A stretch of DNA of 5,593 bases from JBDRGD01 sp043818095. Its GTDB lineage: Bacteria; Chloroflexota; Dehalococcoidia; Dehalococcoidales; RBG-16-60-22. How positions within the stretch are numbered: the stretch's first letter is position 1; every line of letters begins with the position of its first letter. The position numbers and the translations under genes were made by a program. Positions 1-4,894 of the stretch are shown piece after piece. Under the pieces are notes generated by a model that was not told the origin of the DNA, did no database searches, and saw only the letters and a list, made by a program, of their open reading frames with translations. Location of the stretch: NCBI GenBank assembly GCA_043818095.1, contig JBDRGD010000122.1:1-5593 (forward strand), read 5' to 3'.

Positions 1-62
1 GGATTCGAACCCCCTACCTCTTGAATGCAAATCAAGCGTTCTCCCGAGTGAACTACGGCCCC
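1..62 (-). tRNA. tRNA-Ala (anticodon UGC), 3' end cut by window edge
   Basis: Read on the minus strand, the gene begins with the acceptor strand GGGGCCG (62 down to 56), then TA, and a D arm of GTTC/GAAC closing a loop that contains GG. The anticodon arm is CTTGA/TCAAG around the 7-nt loop TTTGCAT, which places TGC at positions 34-36 and so reads alanine GCN codons. A five-base variable region and the T arm (GGGGG, loop TTCGAAT, first bases of the return stem) follow. The rest of the T stem, the 3' acceptor strand and the CCA end lie beyond the left edge. The G3:U70 alanine identity pair therefore cannot be checked fully, although G3 is present. Orientation is divergent from gatB. Confidence 0.95.
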
Positions 63-73
63 AAAACAACCTA

Positions 74-103
74 ATTATAGCATTTTGCAACTCCAAGTTC
101 TAA
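74..103 (-). promoter_or_regulatory. Promoter of the tRNA-Ala gene (extended -10)
   Basis: On the minus strand there is a perfect TATAAT (79 down to 74) preceded by TGC, giving an extended -10. A -35-like TTAGAA (103 down to 98, 4 of 6 matches to TTGACA) lies 18 nt upstream. The expected start, about seven bases past the -10, falls near position 67. That leaves a leader of about five nucleotides before the mature tRNA 5' end at 62, which suits a tRNA gene. Confidence 0.7.
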
Positions 104-159
104 GCTCTACCCCCCGTTTAGGCTTTCGGATTCAGTGCTTAGGATTTTACGTCCCCGCC

Positions 160-189
160 TTGTCAGCCGTCAGTAATTATTGATATACT
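160..189 (+). promoter_or_regulatory. Promoter of gatB (extended -10, nearly leaderless)
   Basis: TTGTCA (160-165, 5 of 6) and TATACT (184-189, 5 of 6) are separated by 18 nt, and TGA immediately before the -10 makes it an extended element. Transcription would be expected to start around 195-198, which coincides with GTG 197 and lies only a few bases before ATG 203. The message would then be leaderless or nearly so. A weaker alternative further upstream (TTTAGG 117-122 with TAGGAT 140-145, 17-nt spacer) would give a normal leader of about 50 nt containing the AAAGG at 190-194. Confidence 0.6.
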
Positions 190-202
190 AAAGGCTGTGT
201 CT

Positions 203-1687
203 ATGACGCAAACGGCTACCGAATTTGAGACCATCATCGGGCTGGAGGTACATGCCCAGCTGCTCACCAAAAGCAAGATGTTCTGCCGCTGCAGCGCCGA
301 CTATGCCAGCGCCGCGCCCAATACCCATGTCTGTCCGGTGTGCATGGGCATGCCCGGCGTGCTGCCGGTCATCAACCGGCAGGCGATAGAATACACCATG
401 ATGACCGCCCTGGCGCTGAACTGCCCCATCGCCGAACACACCAAGTTTGACCGCAAGAACTACCCTTACCCGGACCTGATGAAGGGCTACCAGATTTCGC
501 AATATGATGCCCCCATCGGTTCCCCCGGCTGGCTCGCCATCGAGGTTGACGGGGTGAAGCGGAAGATAGGCATCACCCGCGTCCACCTGGAAGAGGACGT
601 CGCCAAGCTGCTGCACCGCGCTGCCCCGGGCGGCGAGACCTACAGCCTGGTAGACGTCAACCGCTCCGGCGTGCCACTGATGGAGATTGTCGGCGAGCCC
701 GACCTGCGCTCCCCGGAGGAAGCCCGCCAGTACCTGATAAAGCTGCGCAGCATCCTGCGCTACCTGGGAGTCTCCACGGGCAATATGGAGGAAGGCAGCT
801 TCCGTTGTGACGCCAACATCTCTCTGCGCCCCGAGGGCAGCCCGCAGACCACGGCGAAGGTGGAAGTGAAGAACATGAACAGCTTCAAGGCGGTCTACCA
901 GGCGCTGGAATACGAGGTGCAGCGCCAGGTGAAAGCCGCCGCGGAAGGCAAGCGGCTGGTCCAGGAGACCCGCGGCTGGGTGGAGGATTCCGGGAAGACC
1001 GTCTCCCAGCGCAGCAAGGAATACGCCCATGACTACCGCTACTTCCCGGAGCCGGACCTGCCGCCCCTGGTCATCAGCCGGGAATGGGTGGAGGAGGTCA
1101 GGGCAAAGCTGCCCGAGCTGCCGGAGGCCCGGCGGGACCGCTTTATCACGGAGTACGGCCTGCCCGTGTACGATGCCAATCTGCTTACCGGTGACAAGCT
1201 GTTGGCGGACTACGAGGAACAGTTCGTCATGGTATCGGCCGCGGGCAACCTGTCGCAGAAAGAGCGCGCCAAGCTGGGCAGCAACTGGCTGCTCGGCGAG
1301 GTGAGCCGCATTACTCACGCGCAGAATATCGACATCGCCGCCTTCGCCCAAAAGGTAAGCCCGGAAAAACTCTTCGGGCTGGCGGATGCCGTCGTAAAGG
1401 GGACCGTCACCGGCGCCACCGCCAAGCCCGTGCTGGAGGAGATGTTCCGCACCGGTAAGAGCGCCGGGGAGCTTATCTCCGCGCAGGGCCTCGCGCAGAT
1501 AAGCGACGACAGCCGGATTGAAGCGATTGTCCTGGAAGTCATCGCCGCCAACGAGAAGCCGGTGGCGGAGTACCGGGCGGGCAAGGAACCGGCGCTGAAA
1601 TTCCTCGTCGGGCAGGTCATGAAAGCAAGCAAAGGGCGCGCCAACCCGCAGATGGCGGCGGAGGCTCTGAAATCGAAACTCGGTTAG
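203..1687 (+). CDS. gatB: Aspartyl/glutamyl-tRNA amidotransferase subunit B (GatB)
   Basis: This is the tRNA-binding, phosphorylating subunit of cytosolic GatCAB, which converts Glu-tRNA(Gln) and/or Asp-tRNA(Asn) to the amidated forms using ammonia channelled from GatA. Seen from ATG 203 (494 aa, normal for the family): the IGLEVHAQL opening at residues 12-20; a four-cysteine zinc site C28, C30, C44, C47; the family signature DVNRSGVPLMEI at 151-162; YRYFPEPDLPP at 278-288; then the helical and YqeY-like C-terminal part from about residue 345 to the end. The start is uncertain. GTG 197 is in frame two codons earlier, but AAAGG (190-194) is correctly spaced for ATG 203 and too close for GTG 197. 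The promoter position could instead favour leaderless initiation at GTG 197. gatA and gatC are not adjacent: upstream is a divergent tRNA gene, and secG follows after 23 nt. Confidence 0.97.
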   Translation: MTQTATEFETIIGLEVHAQLLTKSKMFCRCSADYASAAPNTHVCPVCMGMPGVLPVINRQAIEYTMMTALALNCPIAEHTKFDRKNYPYPDLMKGYQISQYDAPIGSPGWLAIEVDGVKRKIGITRVHLEEDVAKLLHRAAPGGETYSLVDVNRSGVPLMEIVGEPDLRSPEEARQYLIKLRSILRYLGVSTGNMEEGSFRCDANISLRPEGSPQTTAKVEVKNMNSFKAVYQALEYEVQRQVKAAAEGKRLVQETRGWVEDSGKTVSQRSKEYAHDYRYFPEPDLPPLVISREWVEEVRAKLPELPEARRDRFITEYGLPVYDANLLTGDKLLADYEEQFVMVSAAGNLSQKERAKLGSNWLLGEVSRITHAQNIDIAAFAQKVSPEKLFGLADAVVKGTVTGATAKPVLEEMFRTGKSAGELISAQGLAQISDDSRIEAIVLEVIAANEKPVAEYRAGKEPALKFLVGQVMKASKGRANPQMAAEALKSKLG

Positions 1688-1710
1688 CTTAAGTGCTGAG
1701 GGGAGAAAGT

Positions 1711-1932
1711 ATGTCAGTTTATTTCAACATCGCGCAGATAGTCCTCTCGCTGGCCCTGGTGCTGGCAGTATTGATGCAGGTACGGGGCGGCGGGCTGGGG
1801 GGTATCTTCGGCCAGGCGGACACGGTCTACCGCACCAAGCGCGGGCTGGAGAAAACGCTTTTCCAGCTGACCATCGCCCTGGCGGTCCTCTTCATCGTCA
1901 TCTCGCTGATAAGGCTCGTCGCCGGCACCTGA
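1711..1932 (+). CDS. secG: Preprotein translocase subunit SecG
   Basis: Small integral membrane partner of SecYE that assists SecA-driven protein export across the cytoplasmic membrane. The 73-residue product shows the SecG layout: a first membrane helix at about residues 5-22, a glycine-rich cytosolic loop (RGGGLGGIFG, 25-34), a basic stretch around YRTKRG (40-45), and a second helix at about residues 50-70. Length is at the short end of the family, with no extended C-terminal tail. The start is set by a GAGGGGAG purine run (1698-1705) ending five bases before ATG 1711; an in-frame GTG at 1693 would lie upstream of that run and is unlikely. It lies 23 nt after gatB and 25 nt before the SAM hydroxide adenosyltransferase gene, so it is probably co-transcribed with both. 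Confidence 0.93.
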   Translation: MSVYFNIAQIVLSLALVLAVLMQVRGGGLGGIFGQADTVYRTKRGLEKTLFQLTIALAVLFIVISLIRLVAGT

Positions 1933-1957
1933 AGCCGGGAGCGGGACGGTCTGGCGG

Positions 1958-2779
1958 ATGGGCATTATTACCCTGACCACGGACTTCGGCGCGGATGACG
2001 GCTACGTTGCCGCGATGAAGGGCGTCATCCTTTCCATCAATCCCGAAGCGCGGCTGGTCGATGTCTGCCACACGGTCCCCGCGCAGGCCATCGGGCAGGC
2101 GGCTTACATCATCGCCACAACATTCCCCTATTTCCCCCCGGGGACGGTCCACCTGGTCGTCGTCGACCCCGGCGTGGGGACGGACCGCCGGGCGGTCATC
2201 CTGCGCACGCCGCGGGCGGACTTCGTCGCCCCGGACAACGGCGTGCTTACCGGCGTGCTCCAGGACTTTCTGGCGGCAAGTCTACCCGCGGACGGCACAT
2301 CCGTAAACCTTTCCCCACCCCTTCAAGCGGTGGCACTGACCCGTCCCGAATTCCGGCGGGAGCCGGTAAGCGCCACGTTCCACGGCCGGGACGTCTTCGC
2401 CCCCGCCGCCGCCCACCTCTCCCGCGGTACCCCCCTCGAGGATTTCGGCGAGACTCTGCCGGAGCTCACCGTCCTGCCGGGGTGGCGACCGCGGCGCGAG
2501 CCGGACGGCACGCTGGCGGGGCAGGTGCGGCACATCGACCGCTTCGGCAATATCATCACCAGCGTTCGCACCACGGACCTTCCGCCGGATTACCGCAAAA
2601 TCTCCGTGCGCATCGGGGAGACCACGGTGATCGGACTGACGCGGACATACGGAGAGGGGCGTGGGCTCATGGTCCTCCCCGGCAGCAGCGGTTACCTGGA
2701 GATAGCCTTCCGGGACGGGGACGCCGGGCATCACCTGAAAGCAGCCGTCGGCGACGAAGTTACCGTGAAGACGGAATAA
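1958..2779 (+). CDS. SAM hydroxide adenosyltransferase (DUF62 / chlorinase-fluorinase superfamily)
   Basis: Characterised non-halogenating members of this superfamily split S-adenosylmethionine with water-derived hydroxide to adenosine and methionine; their cellular purpose is unsettled. The 273-aa product carries the family motifs in order: TTDFG at residues 7-11 followed by D14-G-Y; DPGVGTDRR at 70-78; PDNG at 92-95; FHGRDVFAP at 141-149; and DRFGNIITS at 195-203. D70, R77 and H142 fit the Asp-Arg-His triad described for SAM hydrolases, with the same seven-residue Asp-Arg spacing as Asp68/Arg75 in the archaeal enzyme PH0463. Between the PDNG and FHGRD motifs there are only about 45 residues, so I see no sign of the extra loop known from fluorinase. 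Start ATG 1958 has only a weak GGCGG ahead of it, but the protein begins directly at the conserved strand. Last gene of the gatB-secG block. Confidence 0.92.
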   Translation: MGIITLTTDFGADDGYVAAMKGVILSINPEARLVDVCHTVPAQAIGQAAYIIATTFPYFPPGTVHLVVVDPGVGTDRRAVILRTPRADFVAPDNGVLTGVLQDFLAASLPADGTSVNLSPPLQAVALTRPEFRREPVSATFHGRDVFAPAAAHLSRGTPLEDFGETLPELTVLPGWRPRREPDGTLAGQVRHIDRFGNIITSVRTTDLPPDYRKISVRIGETTVIGLTRTYGEGRGLMVLPGSSGYLEIAFRDGDAGHHLKAAVGDEVTVKTE

Positions 2780-2815
2780 ATATCGGCATTACGGCCCGGC
2801 GAGGCTGGCGCGCTA

Positions 2816-2845
2816 TTGACAAACGACAGCGTAGTTTGCTACTCT
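2816..2845 (+). promoter_or_regulatory. Promoter of the zinc-ribbon gene (consensus -35, extended -10)
   Basis: A perfect TTGACA (2816-2821) is followed after 18 nt by TACTCT (2840-2845), a poor hexamer (3 of 6) rescued by TGC directly before it. The expected start near 2852 leaves a leader of roughly 24 nt that contains the Shine-Dalgarno. It lies 36 nt after the stop of the preceding gene, so the small gene can be transcribed separately from the gatB block. Confidence 0.6.
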
Positions 2846-2861
2846 GCTGGGCAGGATAATC

Positions 2862-2869
2862 AAGGAGGT
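2862..2869 (+). promoter_or_regulatory. Perfect Shine-Dalgarno AAGGAGGT of the zinc-ribbon gene
   Basis: AAGGAGGT matches the anti-Shine-Dalgarno fully and ends six bases before ATG 2876. It is the strongest ribosome binding site in the window. It fixes the start at 2876 and rules out the longer in-frame opening that begins at the TTG inside the -35 element at 2816. Confidence 0.85.
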
Positions 2870-2875
2870 CCTAAG

Positions 2876-3019
2876 ATGGTTCAAGCCTATTGCATGAAGT
2901 GCCGCAAAAAAGTCGAAATTAAAAATGCCCAATCGGTGACCCTCAAGAACAAGCGCCCGGCGACGCAGGGCAGCTGCCCGAACTGCAGCACCAAGGTGTT
3001 CCGCATCGGTAAGGGCTAG
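2876..3019 (+). CDS. Small basic zinc-ribbon protein (DUF5679-like)
   Basis: A 47-residue protein with two CxxC knuckles, C6-M-K-C9 and C34-P-N-C37, separated by 24 residues. This is the usual layout of a single zinc ribbon. It resembles DUF5679, a short domain of unknown function that I recall from Chloroflexota and archaea; that assignment is from memory of the pattern. By count there are eleven Lys/Arg and one acidic residue, so the protein is strongly positive, which fits binding to RNA, ribosome or DNA, but nothing here names the partner. It has no signal peptide or membrane segment. It has its own promoter and a perfect Shine-Dalgarno, suggesting high expression. Downstream lies a structured non-coding stretch that ends in an intrinsic terminator. 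Confidence 0.85.
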   Translation: MVQAYCMKCRKKVEIKNAQSVTLKNKRPATQGSCPNCSTKVFRIGKG

Positions 3020-3050
3020 CCCAATTTCCGACATTCCCCCGACAATCTGA

Positions 3051-3156
3051 GGACATCTCTCCGGATGTCCCCAAAGGCCAGTAATCCGGGCGTTACCGCG
3101 GTGCCGGGAGCCCGTCCGGATAACGGGTGCGCGTCCGGCTGGTAATTGAGGCCTTT
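3051..3156 (+). ncRNA. Candidate structured RNA between the zinc-ribbon gene and menA
   Basis: The stretch 3020-3253 holds no convincing gene. Reading by hand, it can form a hairpin GGACATC/GATGTCC (3051-3057 with 3064-3070, 6-nt loop). A second domain is closed by AAAGGCC/GGCCTTT (3073-3079 with 3150-3156) and encloses two branches. One branch is GTAAT/GTTAC (3081-3085 with 3092-3096, one G-U). The other is GCCGGG/TCCGGC (3103-3108 with 3134-3139) nested over GCCCGT/ACGGGT (3110-3115 with 3123-3128). This is a three-way-junction-like plan directly abutting the terminator. I do not recognise a known riboswitch class. It may be the 3' UTR of the zinc-ribbon gene, a leader of menA, or chance pairing in GC-rich DNA. 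Confidence 0.3.
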
Positions 3157-3195
3157 CAGGAAGGCATTGCAGCAGGCAATGCTTTCCTGTTTTCT
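3157..3195 (+). terminator. Strong rho-independent terminator upstream of menA
   Basis: A 14-bp stem, CAGGAAGGCATTGC (3157-3170) with GCAATGCTTTCCTG (3176-3189) and one G-U pair, closes a five-base AGCAG loop and is followed at once by TTTTCT (3190-3195). The T tract is on the plus-strand 3' side only; the other side gives no T run, so it works rightward. It lies 137 nt after the zinc-ribbon stop and 58 nt before the menA start. I see no good promoter in 3196-3253. Confidence 0.85.
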
Positions 3196-3253
3196 GCGCG
3201 CCAGATAGCAGACCGGTAAAAAACTAGAGAACTCTTCGGGCAGGGGGTAATTT

Positions 3254-4165
3254 GTGCCTCTAAAGATACTTTTCCTGGAGACGAGACCGCAGTTTCTGAT
3301 TCTCTCGGTCGTGCTGGCTTTCCTCGGCACCACCATCGCCTGGCACGACGGCTACTTTGACCTGGGGGCCGCCCTGCTGGCGGGCATCGGGCTGGTGTTA
3401 GCCCATACCAGCGTCAATACGCTCAACGACTATTTCGACTACAAGAGCGGCATCGACCTGGCGACGCGCCGCACCCCTTTCAGTGGCGGCAGCGGTATCC
3501 TCAAGGAAGGACTGCTGAAGCCGTCACAGGTGCTGTGGCTGGGTCTTATCTCCCTGTTCATGGCGGTGCCTATCGGCATCTACTTCATTATTATCCGGGG
3601 CTGGCTGCTGCTCCCGCTGCTTCTCGTGGCCGCTTTCTGCGTTGTGCTCTACAGTCCGTTCATCCTGAAACGGGGCTGGCCGGAATGGGCCCCCGGCGCG
3701 GGCCTGGGTATCCTGCCCATCCTCGGGACTTACTTCGCGCAGACGGGCGCCTACTCCTGGGAAGCGCTAATCGCCTCCGTGCCCTCCGGTTTTCTGGTGC
3801 ACAACCTCCTTCTGCTCAACGAGTTCCCCGACGTGGACGCGGACCGGACCGCGAACCGGAGGACGATGCCGATTACCATGGGCTCCAATGGAGCGAGCAT
3901 CGTCTACAGCCTGCTGACCGCCGGAGTCTATGTCTGGATTGCCGGGTGGGTCATCGTCTGGCTGGCTACCTCCGGGGGCTTCGGCATGCCGCCCTGGACG
4001 CTGCTGGGGCTGCTGACCCTGCCCCTGGGGATAAGGGCCATCCGCGGCTCAAGGAAGTACCAGGACATGGGCAAGCTTGTCCCCGCGATGGCGGACAACG
4101 TGATGGTGGTGCTGCTCACCCAGTTCCTCATGGGCGTGGGCTACATCCTGGCGACCGCCCTCTAG
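3254..4165 (+). CDS. menA: UbiA-family prenyltransferase, probably 1,4-dihydroxy-2-naphthoate polyprenyltransferase (MenA-like)
   Basis: Integral membrane enzyme expected to attach a polyprenyl chain to the naphthoquinone precursor, giving demethylmenaquinone. The 303-residue product has the size and hydrophobic multi-helix pattern of the UbiA superfamily. It opens with ETRPQF (9-14). The first diphosphate/magnesium motif is N55-T-L-N58-D59-Y-F-D62 with D68 nearby. The second is NEFPDVDAD at 189-197, with R198 and the R203-R204 pair after it. The start is GTG 3254, six bases after AGGGGG (3242-3247). The next gene, 23 nt downstream, is a UbiE/MenG-type methyltransferase, which supports a quinone role. 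The second motif is NEFPD rather than the NNxRD usual in classical MenA, so another UbiA prenyl acceptor, including the futalosine-pathway equivalent (MqnP), is possible. Transcription must pass or start after the terminator at 3157-3195. Confidence 0.8.
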   Translation: MPLKILFLETRPQFLILSVVLAFLGTTIAWHDGYFDLGAALLAGIGLVLAHTSVNTLNDYFDYKSGIDLATRRTPFSGGSGILKEGLLKPSQVLWLGLISLFMAVPIGIYFIIIRGWLLLPLLLVAAFCVVLYSPFILKRGWPEWAPGAGLGILPILGTYFAQTGAYSWEALIASVPSGFLVHNLLLLNEFPDVDADRTANRRTMPITMGSNGASIVYSLLTAGVYVWIAGWVIVWLATSGGFGMPPWTLLGLLTLPLGIRAIRGSRKYQDMGKLVPAMADNVMVVLLTQFLMGVGYILATAL

Positions 4166-4188
4166 ACCGCTTCCGGAGACTCCGCAAC

Positions 4189-4887
4189 ATGACGGAAAAA
4201 CCCCTGCAAAGCATGTTCATGGCGGTGCCGCTGCGCTATGACCTCATTAACCGCCTGATTACCTGGGGCATGGACGCCCGCTGGCGGGAACTGGCGGCGC
4301 AGGCATGCCTGGCCAACCACCCCCACCGCGTCCTGGACCTGGGCTGCGGCACCGGTGACCTGGCTGTCGGCATCGCGCGGCGGGCGGGGGGAGGGGTGGA
4401 GATTACCGGCGTCGACTACGCCGAGCCGATGCTGGAGCTGGCCCGCGAGAAAGCCGCCGGCCTGGCGGGGGTAAACTTTCTCCGCGGCAACGCGGATAAC
4501 ATTCCCTTCGCGGACGGCTATTTCGACAGCGTCGGCATCTCTTTCGCCTTCCGCAACCTTATCTACCAGAACCCGCTGGCGCCGCGCCACCTGGCGGAAG
4601 TCCGGCGGGTCTTGCGTGACGGCGGACACTTCGTCGCCGTCGAGAGTGGCCAGCCTGCCCGGGGACCGATGCGCCTGCTCTTTCGCGCCTACCTGCGCGG
4701 CTATGTCTATCCGGTGGGCCGCTGGCTTTCCGGGAACCGGGGGGCTTACCGCTACCTGGCGGAGTCGGTAGCGCGGTTCTACCCGGCGGAAGAAATCCGG
4801 GAAATGCTGCTCGGGGCGGGTTTCCGGGAGGTCACCTTCCGGCGGCTGTTCCTGGGCGCGGCCTGCCTGCACGTGGCCGTAAAATAG
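4189..4887 (+). CDS. menG: Demethylmenaquinone methyltransferase (UbiE/MenG family)
   Basis: Class I SAM-dependent methyltransferase of the UbiE/COQ5 family, expected to methylate C2 of demethylmenaquinone, the step after the upstream prenyltransferase. The 232-aa product has YDLINRLITWGMD at residues 17-29, SAM motif I VLDLGCGTGD at 48-57, the acidic D76 of motif II, GNADNIPF at 100-107, a FAFRN segment matching the family's FGIRN, RVLRDGG matching RVLKPGG, then VES and a YLAESV...FYPAEEIREML...AGF C-terminal block typical of UbiE. The start is ATG 4189 with GGAG at 4175-4178. The same frame stays open far upstream through menA, but that part is a shadow. Departures from the classic signature are D29 where a histidine is usual and an IYQNP insertion after FRN, so it is a divergent member. 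Confidence 0.88.
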   Translation: MTEKPLQSMFMAVPLRYDLINRLITWGMDARWRELAAQACLANHPHRVLDLGCGTGDLAVGIARRAGGGVEITGVDYAEPMLELAREKAAGLAGVNFLRGNADNIPFADGYFDSVGISFAFRNLIYQNPLAPRHLAEVRRVLRDGGHFVAVESGQPARGPMRLLFRAYLRGYVYPVGRWLSGNRGAYRYLAESVARFYPAEEIREMLLGAGFREVTFRRLFLGAACLHVAVK

Positions 4888-4894
4888 GGCGGGC

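Noticed and set aside
100..142. Inverted repeat CTAAGC (100-105) and GCTTAG (137-142) between the divergent promoters, considered as an operator
   Set aside because: Six base pairs 31 nt apart is expected by chance in a region this long, and no known repressor site is recognisable.
188..1351. 387-codon open frame on the minus strand opposite gatB
   Set aside because: It is a codon-bias shadow: its sequence has no recognisable domain, while the opposite strand encodes a full GatB with all family motifs.
2780..2815. Possible terminator after the SAM hydroxide adenosyltransferase
   Set aside because: The GC-rich stretch does not form a clean stem and has no following T tract, so the gatB transcript may run on into the zinc-ribbon gene.
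2482..2859. Plus-strand 125-codon frame overlapping the 3' half of the SAM hydroxide adenosyltransferase
   Set aside because: It has shadow-like composition (Arg, His and Ala rich), no motif, and lies entirely within or just past a confidently identified gene.
3016..3336. 106-codon minus-strand frame covering the gap upstream of menA
   Set aside because: It shows no domain, runs through a strong plus-strand terminator hairpin, and overlaps the menA start. The palindromic structure explains the sequence better.
3535..4188. Upstream extension of the menG frame through most of menA, which would give a 450-aa protein
   Set aside because: The extra part overlaps the well-supported menA in another frame and is rich in Arg/Pro/Gly as shadow frames are. 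MenG family similarity begins at ATG 4189, which has a GGAG upstream.
4162..4872. 236-codon minus-strand frame opposite menG
   Set aside because: It has no recognisable domain, and the plus strand carries clear SAM-methyltransferase motifs over the same bases.
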